NCBI GenBank assembly: GCA_018268545.1 | Contig: JAFDWI010000140.1 | Span: 1 to 5,875 of the forward strand | Reading direction: 5' to 3' | Origin: Actinomycetota bacterium | GTDB taxonomy: Bacteria; Actinomycetota; Acidimicrobiia; Acidimicrobiales; Iamiaceae | DNA length: 5,875 nucleotides | Shown here: in pieces, positions 1 through 5,180 of the stretch | Numbering within the stretch: the stretch's first letter is position 1 | Layout of the letters: each line of letters begins with the position of its first letter | Position numbers and translations under genes: made by a program | Notes under the pieces: generated by a model | Seen by the model: only the letters and a program-made list of their open reading frames with translations | The model's database searches: none | What the model was told of the DNA's origin: nothing

Positions 1-2083
1 AACCGTGCGCACCGCCACCGACACCGGCGAGGGTCCACAGGGATCGCCCCGGCCCGACGATGACCCACGGGAGCAGCAGCAGCACCGCCGCGATCAGCGA
101 CCCACCGGTGACGAGGAGCATTCGCCCGACCCCGGCGAACCGACCGATGAGCGCCGACCCGATCGTGAGCCCGAGAAGGACGACCGCGCCGACCAACGCG
201 ATCGACGGGACCAGCGCGATCGCGACGGCGAGGACCGGCGCGAATCCGGCGACCGTGACCCACCACGGCCGATCGGCGTGGGTGCCGTCGCCACCGAAGG
301 GCTCGACGCGCATCGCGCGCACGGCCGTGCGGAGCAGCCACGGGGCGATCCCATAGGCGAGGACACCGCTCCAGACGCCCTGGGACAGCGCGTTCCACGG
401 CACCGGAACCGCTGCGTACACCACGAACGCCACGAGCTGCGCCCGGCGGGAACCGAGTTCGCGCGGGAGGCGCCACGCTCCCACCAGACCGAGAATGATC
501 GGCCCGAGAATCGCCACGCGGCGGATGAACCCGAACGCGCCGCCCAGGATCGTACCGGCAAGCGCGAGCGGTCCCACGCCTGCGGCCGGAGACTGGTGCG
601 ACCCGAGCCCGGCCGGATTCCACGAGCCGACCCAGACCCGCCACAGTTCGCCCAGGCTCGGGGGCGGCGCGGCGAACGTCCCGATCGGAGGAATCGCCCC
701 GAAGAACAGTTCCCTGGTCCCCACGACCAGGATGACGATGATGGCAACGAGCCCCCACACCACCAGCGAGTGGGTGCGTTCGGGCGCGACGACGCGAACG
801 AAGCCGTCACTGTCGTCCTCACCGCCGGACAGCGCCGAACGACCCGTTCCCGAGGTGTCCGATGGCCGACCGGGTGTCGCATGGCCACCGGCCTCGGCGA
901 GGATCCTCTCGGCCCGATCTCGCCGGTACGTCTGGACCAACCCGTCGAGGCGGGACCGGATCTTGGTCTGCAGTTGGCGAACCGTCCGATCGTTGCCTTC
1001 GCGGATTGCCCGTACCCGTTTCCGTGCGCGCAGGATCGACCCGGACCGCCGCAGGTTCGCTCCCCAGGCGCCGAGCTGCGCTCGAGCGTGGCTCCGACGT
1101 CCGATGACCGCCTCGACGACCGCCTCGACGACCGTGGTCAGGAGGAGCTGGGGGACGAGCACCACCAACCGCACGAGACGGGAGTTCGTGAGGACGGTCC
1201 GGAGCCGATGTGCCGCATCGACACCGGGGAGGCGTTCGGGGTCGATACGTGCCCCGAGATCACCTCGATGACGCGCCCGCGCGCGTGGCGCGACCACGAC
1301 CCGGGCGCCGACGAGATGTGCCCTCCAGCACAGGTCGAGGTCTTCTCCCACGAGATCGATGTCCGGGTCGTAACCCCCCAGATGATCGAACAGATCCGAT
1401 CGGATCAGCGTGCACCCTCCGGACACGGCGAACACGTCGCGCACCGCATCGTGCTGGCCCTGGTCGAGTTCGTGGTGTTCGGCATAGGGCGCGCGCCCGC
1501 CGGAACGGTCCACGGTGAAACCGACACTCGTGAGCAGCTCCGGGTCGTCCCAATCGACGAGCTTGGGGCCGACGATTCCTGCATTCGAACGGAACGCTTC
1601 GGCGACGAGCTCGTGGAGCGCGTCGGGGTCGAGTGCCACGTCGTCGTGGCACAAGCAGTAGAACGAGGCGCCGCTGACCAGCTCGAGGATCTCGTTGACG
1701 GTTGGCCCGAACCCGGAGTTGTGTTCCAGGCGTCGGACGAAGGCCCCGGGAAGGACCTCGGCGATCCGGGGTGTCGGGTCGATGTCGCTTCCCGCGTCGA
1801 TGACCAGGATCGAGAGGTTCGTGTAGGTCTGCGCGCCGAGCGATTCGAGGACCTCGTCGAGCCATTCGCCGGCATTGTGCACGACGACGACGGCCACGAC
1901 CGGCGGCACGATCGTCACGTCGTCGCCCTCACCCGAGATGGCCGTCGCCTCGCCTTGTTCGGAAGACGTCTCGTCGGGCGGCGGGTCGTCGTTCAGGTCG
2001 GCGAGTTCGGCGAATGCCTCGCGTCGTGAGGCGAGGCTGATGTGATCGTCCGTTCCGGGCGTCGGCTTGTCGTCGGCATCCAC
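1..2083 (-). CDS. Membrane-anchored family 2 glycosyltransferase, C-terminus beyond window
   Basis: The frame is open from an upstream stop at 2207-2209 to the left edge, giving 694 residues from the GTG at 2083. Residues 62-75 (VVAVVVVHNAGEWL) are the first Rossmann strand of a GT-A fold family 2 glycosyltransferase. H146-D147-D148 is the DxD-type nucleotide-sugar/metal site, and G246-E247-D248 followed by C252-W253-R254 is the usual catalytic-base region. A hydrophobic segment lies at about 306-328, then a charged stretch, then about seven to eight membrane helices between 440 and the edge. The family transfers sugars from nucleotide or lipid donors; the long polytopic tail resembles large actinobacterial envelope enzymes. 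Donor and product cannot be read. Start choice: GTG 1916-1918 has a good GAGG-type site and begins directly at the catalytic domain. However, the 55 codons upstream are acidic with about 80% G/C third positions, like the gene body, and this signal fades above 2083. The 2083 start is therefore preferred, with 1918 a serious alternative. Confidence 0.88.
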   Translation of the reverse strand, partial: MDADDKPTPGTDDHISLASRREAFAELADLNDDPPPDETSSEQGEATAISGEGDDVTIVPPVVAVVVVHNAGEWLDEVLESLGAQTYTNLSILVIDAGSDIDPTPRIAEVLPGAFVRRLEHNSGFGPTVNEILELVSGASFYCLCHDDVALDPDALHELVAEAFRSNAGIVGPKLVDWDDPELLTSVGFTVDRSGGRAPYAEHHELDQGQHDAVRDVFAVSGGCTLIRSDLFDHLGGYDPDIDLVGEDLDLCWRAHLVGARVVVAPRARARHRGDLGARIDPERLPGVDAAHRLRTVLTNSRLVRLVVLVPQLLLTTVVEAVVEAVIGRRSHARAQLGAWGANLRRSGSILRARKRVRAIREGNDRTVRQLQTKIRSRLDGLVQTYRRDRAERILAEAGGHATPGRPSDTSGTGRSALSGGEDDSDGFVRVVAPERTHSLVVWGLVAIIVILVVGTRELFFGAIPPIGTFAAPPPSLGELWRVWVGSWNPAGLGSHQSPAAGVGPLALAGTILGGAFGFIRRVAILGPIILGLVGAWRLPRELGSRRAQLVAFVVYAAVPVPWNALSQGVWSGVLAYGIAPWLLRTAVRAMRVEPFGGDGTHADRPWWVTVAGFAPVLAVAIALVPSIALVGAVVLLGLTIGSALIGRFAGVGRMLLVTGGSLIAAVLLLLPWVIVGPGRSLWTLAGVGGGAHG
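1106..1134. repeat. 12-base tandem repeat inside the GT2 gene
   Basis: The unit GACCGCCTCGAC occurs twice in a row, followed by the first five bases of a third copy. It is a multiple of three, so on the minus strand it encodes a repeated V-V-E-A unit at the end of a hydrophobic segment and does not break the frame. It looks like a small in-frame duplication. Confidence 0.75.
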
Positions 2084-2093
2084 GATTCCGACA

Positions 2094-2099
2094 ATGGTA
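2094..2099 (-). promoter_or_regulatory. Possible -10 box for the GT2 gene
   Basis: On the minus strand TACCAT (TAnnAT type) lies 10 bases before the GTG at 2083, which would place transcription start only a few bases before the codon, a nearly leaderless message. No convincing -35 box is seen at the expected distance, so this rests on one hexamer and its position. Confidence 0.25.
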
Positions 2100-2107
2100 G
2101 TGAGACA

Positions 2108-2133
2108 TGGCGCGATCCGAGGCCCTCGCGCCA
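2108..2133. repeat. 8-bp inverted repeat in the divergent intergenic region
   Basis: TGGCGCGA (2108-2115) and TCGCGCCA (2126-2133) are perfect reverse complements with a 10-base spacer. The repeat lies just upstream of the candidate GT2 -10 box, so it could be an operator. GC-rich 8-mers of this kind also arise by chance, so function is uncertain. Confidence 0.4.
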
Positions 2134-2200
2134 CGCGAAAGAGCCGACACGCGGCGCCGCCGAGCTCACCTGCGCCGATTCCGGGCGAACGGCCCGCACG

Positions 2201-2224
2201 GCGACGCTACGTTGGAAGCGTCGC
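2201..2224. promoter_or_regulatory. 8-bp dyad upstream of the Rieske gene
   Basis: GCGACGCT (2201-2208) and AGCGTCGC (2217-2224) are perfect reverse complements around an 8-base centre. A TAnnnT-type hexamer, TACGTT (2208-2213), overlaps the centre and could be the -10 box of the downstream gene, whose start codon is 53 bases beyond the dyad. No matching -35 box is obvious. The element is either an operator on that promoter or a small hairpin in the leader. Confidence 0.4.
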
Positions 2225-2264
2225 AGTGGCGCTGCGTGGCGCGACGGCAATCGGTGATCGACCC

Positions 2265-2270
2265 GAGAGG
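2265..2270 (+). promoter_or_regulatory. Ribosome binding site that decides the Rieske gene start
   Basis: GAGAGG ends directly against the first ATG (2271) but is 6 bases before the second in-frame ATG (2277). Only the second spacing suits initiation, so 2277 is chosen over 2271 and over the open frame that continues further upstream. Confidence 0.65.
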
Positions 2271-2276
2271 ATGGCC

Positions 2277-3128
2277 ATGGCCCTGCTTGAACAACTCGTG
2301 AAGAAGATCGAGGGGGCGGACGCGCTCGACGCCGCAGGCGACGCGCTGTCCGGACCCGTCGCCACGGCAACGGGCTCCGATTCGATCAAACAACTGCTCT
2401 CGGGCGGTTGGATGGGTCACCAACTCCACCCGATGCTCACCGACGTTCCCCTCGGGGCGTGGTTGAGTGCGACCGCCATCGACGTGCTCGGTGGTCGTGG
2501 CGAGCGCCGCGCCGCACGTCGGCTCATCGGCCTCGGCGTGCTCGCCTCGATTCCGACCGCTGCATCGGGCGCATCGGACTGGGTCGACACCTACGGTGGC
2601 GAGAAGCGCCTCGGCGTCGCGCACGGACTCGGGAACGTCGCCGCGATCGCGCTGCAGTGCGCGTCGTGGCGGTGTCGGCGGCGGGGGCATCACTTCCGTG
2701 GCAAGGTCCTCTCCGCTGCCGGACTGGGCACGGCGTTGGGTGCGGCCTACCTGGGTGGGCACCTGTCGTTCGGCCTCGGCGTCGGCATGAACCACACGGC
2801 CTTCGAATTTCCGCCGTCGGACTGGACCGACGTCGCGGGTGTCGACGATCTGGTCGACGACCAGCCCAAGCGGGTCGACGCCGGTGGTGTGGCGGTGATG
2901 ATCGTCCGCCACCGCGGGGTGATCCGGGCGTTGTCCGCGACGTGTGTCCACGCGGGCGGTCCCCTCGACGAAGGCACGATCGAAGCGGACTGCGTCATCT
3001 GTCCGTGGCACGGAAGCCGGTTCCGCCTCGATGACGGCGCCCCGCTGCGGGGCCCGGCGGCGATCCCACAACCTGCCTGGGAATCCCGTGTGGTCGATGG
3101 ACGCATCGAGGTCAAACCGGCATCGTGA
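2277..3128 (+). CDS. DUF2231 membrane domain fused to Rieske [2Fe-2S] domain
   Basis: This is a 283-residue protein in two parts. Residues 45-170 match the DUF2231 membrane family, with the signature G-H-x-L-H-P-M-L at 47-54, four hydrophobic helices (about 55-72, 82-98, 117-131, 145-165) and a Y-L-G-G-H motif ending at H162. Residues 185-283 form a Rieske domain. C223-x-H225 and C242-P-W-H245, separated by 16 residues, are the complete ligand set for a [2Fe-2S] cluster. The two extra cysteines that form a disulfide in bc1-type Rieske proteins are absent, so it is of the ferredoxin or dioxygenase type, probably of lower potential; S247 is kept but the nearby Tyr is Phe (F249). The likely role is membrane-associated electron transfer with an unknown partner. 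No oxygenase or quinol-oxidase gene is adjacent. Arg-rich loops at 73-82 and 132-143 suggest that both termini face outside. Confidence 0.92.
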   Translation: MALLEQLVKKIEGADALDAAGDALSGPVATATGSDSIKQLLSGGWMGHQLHPMLTDVPLGAWLSATAIDVLGGRGERRAARRLIGLGVLASIPTAASGASDWVDTYGGEKRLGVAHGLGNVAAIALQCASWRCRRRGHHFRGKVLSAAGLGTALGAAYLGGHLSFGLGVGMNHTAFEFPPSDWTDVAGVDDLVDDQPKRVDAGGVAVMIVRHRGVIRALSATCVHAGGPLDEGTIEADCVICPWHGSRFRLDDGAPLRGPAAIPQPAWESRVVDGRIEVKPAS

Positions 3129-3189
3129 TGCCGTCGAAGGATCGCGGACGATCTCGGCGTGACGACTGCCACATGCCGGTGTCCGCAAA

Positions 3190-3232
3190 AGTGCTTGCAA
3201 CTGTTTAACAAATCCGCTAACTTGCAAGCACT
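3190..3232. promoter_or_regulatory. Perfect 11-bp inverted repeat, likely operator
   Basis: AGTGCTTGCAA (3190-3200) and TTGCAAGCACT (3222-3232) are exact reverse complements separated by 21 bases, with centres 32 bp apart (about three helical turns). The repeat lies in an unusually AT-rich patch and its arms coincide with the -35 and -10 boxes of the promoter before the coiled-coil gene. That geometry fits a repressor that blocks RNA polymerase. The regulator is not in the window. Confidence 0.75.
3195..3223 (+). promoter_or_regulatory. Sigma-70-type promoter of the coiled-coil gene
   Basis: TTGCAA (3195-3200) as -35 and TAACTT (3218-3223, TAnnnT type) as -10 are separated by exactly 17 bases. 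Transcription would start near 3230, about 24 bases before the GTG start codon. The ideal spacing and AT-rich setting make this the best promoter in the window. Confidence 0.65.
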
Positions 3233-3239
3233 GACGAAC

Positions 3240-3245
3240 AAGGAG
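3240..3245 (+). promoter_or_regulatory. Strong ribosome binding site for the coiled-coil gene
   Basis: AAGGAG lies 8 bases before the GTG at 3254. It fixes that codon as the start and predicts efficient translation. Confidence 0.8.
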
Positions 3246-3253
3246 CACCCACC

Positions 3254-3709
3254 GTGCCGGACTTCAACCTCCCCACATTCGATCTGCCGGAAATCGACCT
3301 CGACGACGTGACCAAGGCTGTCAAGGACATCGCGTACGTCGCGATCGGCTTCGGTGTCCTGACCGCGCAGCGCGTGCAGGTACAGCGCCGCGAGTTCGCC
3401 CAGCAGGCACAGGATCTGACGAAGGATCTTCCCGAACAGCTCAACGCCCAGATCGCCGAAGTACGCGACAACATCGACCGCATCACCGGCGAGGCCACCG
3501 CACAGCTCGAGAAGCTGTCGGGTGCCCTGGACGACCAGATCAAGCTCGTCGAGGAACGTCTCACCGAACTCGAGTCCCGGATCGACGCGCTCCTCGACGA
3601 GCTGGCCGCCCGGCTCCCCGATCAGGCCGCGGAACTCATCGGCCAGGCACGTGACGCCGCCCGCGATGCACGCGAGCAGGTGCGCACGCTCGTCGGCCGA
3701 GCTGCCTGA
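3254..3709 (+). CDS. Small coiled-coil, phasin-like protein
   Basis: This is a 151-residue acidic protein with no cysteine. Its N-terminus (residues 1-18) repeats a D/E-L-P-x-hydrophobic-D pattern. A short, weakly hydrophobic stretch follows (about 26-36, ending G-F-G-V-L), and then Q-R-x-Q-x-Q-R-R. From about residue 39 to 145 it is almost entirely helical with 3-4 spacing of hydrophobic residues (for example L85, L88, I96, V99, L103, L106, I110, L113, L117, L121), which indicates a long amphipathic coiled coil. This resembles phasins and apolipoprotein-like surface proteins of granules or membranes, but no catalytic or binding motif supports a firm name. It has its own promoter and terminators, so it is probably expressed as a single gene, and its strong ribosome site suggests abundance. 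No polyhydroxyalkanoate synthase is nearby, so the phasin role is only an analogy. Confidence 0.88.
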   Translation: MPDFNLPTFDLPEIDLDDVTKAVKDIAYVAIGFGVLTAQRVQVQRREFAQQAQDLTKDLPEQLNAQIAEVRDNIDRITGEATAQLEKLSGALDDQIKLVEERLTELESRIDALLDELAARLPDQAAELIGQARDAARDAREQVRTLVGRAA

Positions 3710-3716
3710 CGCCCCT

Positions 3717-3733
3717 GCGGCGTCGATCGCCGC
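3717..3733. repeat. Short GC-rich hairpin after the coiled-coil stop codon
   Basis: GCGGCG and CGCCGC flank a 5-base loop, starting 8 bases after the stop codon. No T-run follows. It may slow RNA decay from the 3' end, or may be a chance stem in GC-rich DNA. Confidence 0.4.
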
Positions 3734-3772
3734 CCAAGCCTGCCGACTCCGGGTCCCCCCTTCCCGGGATCG

Positions 3773-3819
3773 GCGATGATCGGGACGTACCGGGCACTCC
3801 CCAGGTCCCCGATCATCGC
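3773..3819. terminator. 12-bp hairpin without T-run, possible terminator
   Basis: GCGATGATCGGG (3773-3784) pairs perfectly with CCCGATCATCGC (3808-3819). A bulged alternative, skipping one C, extends the pairing with GGGAC/GTCCC to 14 pairs. No T-run follows on either strand. It may be an incomplete terminator backing up the next one, or a symmetrical protein-binding site. Confidence 0.5.
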
Positions 3820-3858
3820 TCGGATGCACGCCGTCCCCCATCGGCGACCCGAGCACCA

Positions 3859-3900
3859 CGAGCGGAGGACCCTCCCCCAGGGTCCTCCGCTCGAACTTTT
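3859..3900 (+). terminator. Strong rho-independent terminator
   Basis: CGAGCGGAGGACCCT (3859-3873) and AGGGTCCTCCGCTCG (3879-3893) form a perfect 15-bp stem with a five-C loop, followed by AACTTTT ending at 3900. The T-run lies only on the plus-strand side, so it ends transcription coming from the coiled-coil gene and insulates the GT4 genes. Confidence 0.88.
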
Positions 3901-3947
3901 CGCGCGATCCGACCCTTCGGTGAACGAGCCACGTTCCGACGCTCCGA

Positions 3948-3953
3948 TAGGAT
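3948..3953 (+). promoter_or_regulatory. Possible -10 box of the GT4 operon
   Basis: TAGGAT (TAnnAT type) lies 61 bases before the GT4 start, downstream of the strong terminator, where a new promoter is needed. No good -35 hexamer stands 16-18 bases upstream, so the assignment is weak. Confidence 0.25.
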
Positions 3954-4014
3954 GCACCCACCATGCAACGCCGCACGCCACACCACGCCGACGAACCGGA
4001 GGCGTGACGAGCGC

Positions 4015-5178
4015 ATGCGCACCCAAGGGACCACACGCCTGGTCATCGACGGAAAACCGCTCGTCGACGATCACTTCAGCGGTGTCGGCAACTACACGAT
4101 GCACCTGCTCGGTGCGCTCGATCGGATGCTGGACGACCGATCGGATCTGGACGTCCGCCTCGCGATCCCGTCGGGGCGCCGCGCCCGTCTCGGTCGCTAC
4201 CACCATCGGCACATCCGCCCGCTGACGATCCCGATCCCCCATGGCACGTTCCGGCGGCTCGTCGAACGCGAACAGTTGCCGCCGATGGACCTCGTCTGCG
4301 GCCCGGGCGTGTACTTCTTCCCGGACTTCGCACGTTGGCCGTTGCGGCGCGCCCGTTCGATCACGGCGGTCCACGACCTCTGTTTCGTCCAGGTTCCCGA
4401 CATGGTCCACGAAGCGAACGGAGCGTTCCTCCGTCGAGCCGTCGCCGATGCGGTCGCGCAGTCCGATGCGGTCACCGCGCTGACCGCGACCATGGCCGAC
4501 GAGATCGTCACCACCTACGGCGTGCCACGCGAAAAGGTCGACGTGGTGTCGTGTGCGGTGGACACCCGCCACTTCTATCGTCGATCGGCGACGGAAATCG
4601 CCGAGGTGACCCGACGTCACGGGATCTTCGGCGACTACATCGTCGCGGTCGGGAACTTCGAACCCCGCAAGAACCACCTTCGGCTGATCGATGCGTTCCG
4701 GGCACTGCCCCCGGAACTCGGCGAACGCTTCACGCTCGTCCTCGTCGGCGCCGGAGCCTGGAAGGAAGAGGCGATCAGGGAGCGGATCGGCGCCGCACTC
4801 GACGAAGGGCGACGGGTCCTGATGTTGCAGAACCAGGTGCCCTATGCGGACCTGCCGGCGGTCTACACCGGCGCGACGGCCAGCGCGTACGTGAGCGTGT
4901 ACGAGGGGTTCGGGATGCCTCCGCTGGAATCGATGGCGTGCGACACGCCCGTGCTGGCAGGAAACGCATCGGTGCTCCCCGAGGTCACGGGTGACGCGGC
5001 GCTCGGTGTGGACCCGACCGACACCGCGTCGATCACCGAAGGGCTGGTCACGATCCTCTCCGACGAAGCGACCCGTGACCGACTGCGCCTCGCGGGTCGA
5101 CACAACATCAGCCGTTTCGACTGGAACGCTGCCGCGGCCACACTGGTGCAGGTCGTCGAACGGGTCTCGGAGGGCTGA
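4015..5178 (+). CDS. GT4-type glycosyltransferase (GT-B fold)
   Basis: This 387-residue protein is full length for a GT4 enzyme. The N-terminal acceptor domain carries the glycine loop S-G-V-G-N-Y (22-27) and an H120-D121-L122 motif. The C-terminal nucleotide-sugar domain carries G213-N-F-E-P-R-K-N220, in which R218 and K219 are the usual phosphate contacts, and E297-x7-E305 (EGFGMPPLE), the family hallmark. Such retaining enzymes transfer a sugar, often mannose or rhamnose, from a nucleotide donor on the cytoplasmic face; the sugar here cannot be told. ATG 4015 is chosen because the in-frame residues upstream to ATG 3952 look non-coding. A CGGAGG site (3997-4002) precedes it, though at a long 12-base spacing. 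The gene ends 2 bases before the next glycosyltransferase, so the two are almost certainly one operon building the same surface glycan. Confidence 0.93.
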   Translation: MRTQGTTRLVIDGKPLVDDHFSGVGNYTMHLLGALDRMLDDRSDLDVRLAIPSGRRARLGRYHHRHIRPLTIPIPHGTFRRLVEREQLPPMDLVCGPGVYFFPDFARWPLRRARSITAVHDLCFVQVPDMVHEANGAFLRRAVADAVAQSDAVTALTATMADEIVTTYGVPREKVDVVSCAVDTRHFYRRSATEIAEVTRRHGIFGDYIVAVGNFEPRKNHLRLIDAFRALPPELGERFTLVLVGAGAWKEEAIRERIGAALDEGRRVLMLQNQVPYADLPAVYTGATASAYVSVYEGFGMPPLESMACDTPVLAGNASVLPEVTGDAALGVDPTDTASITEGLVTILSDEATRDRLRLAGRHNISRFDWNAAAATLVQVVERVSEG

Positions 5179-5180
5179 CC

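Larger units (their letters stand above)
3710..4014. other. Intergenic region with serial hairpins and a promoter zone
   Basis: This gene-free stretch of 305 bases between the coiled-coil gene and the GT4 pair holds three hairpins in series (3717-3733, 3773-3819, 3859-3893). A possible -10 box and the GT4 leader follow. Open frames across it are poor in coding signal and no small RNA gene is recognised. Confidence 0.7.

Noticed and set aside
5..2029. A 674-codon plus-strand open frame, the longest that is closed within the window.
   Set aside because: Its product is dominated by R, D, P, E and G with no domain, and the minus strand in the same place encodes a clear GT2 domain followed by membrane helices. 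Stops are rare in the opposite frame of high-GC genes.
2067..2276. N-terminal extension of the Rieske frame upstream to an ATG at 2067.
   Set aside because: The encoded residues are Arg-rich and non-hydrophobic and overlap the divergent promoter region, whereas GAGAGG is correctly spaced only for the ATG at 2277.
3039..3053. A GC-only near-palindrome, GCCCCGCTGCGGGGC.
   Set aside because: It lies inside the Rieske coding sequence with no T-run and is readily explained by GC-rich codons.
3140..3186. Weak stems after the Rieske stop (GATCG/CGATC and GCGGAC/GTCCGC) as a terminator.
   Set aside because: Stems of 5-6 bp without a T-run are common by chance at this GC content, so no terminator is called for the Rieske gene.
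3952..4014. ATG at 3952 as start of the first GT4 gene.
   Set aside because: The 21 extra residues do not resemble a GT4 N-terminus, the codon overlaps the candidate -10 box, and the fold begins cleanly after the ATG at 4015.
2166..4036. Minus-strand open frames of 360 and 429 codons opposite the Rieske and coiled-coil genes.
   Set aside because: Composition is R-rich with no motifs, and they run through the promoter, operator and terminators of the plus-strand genes.
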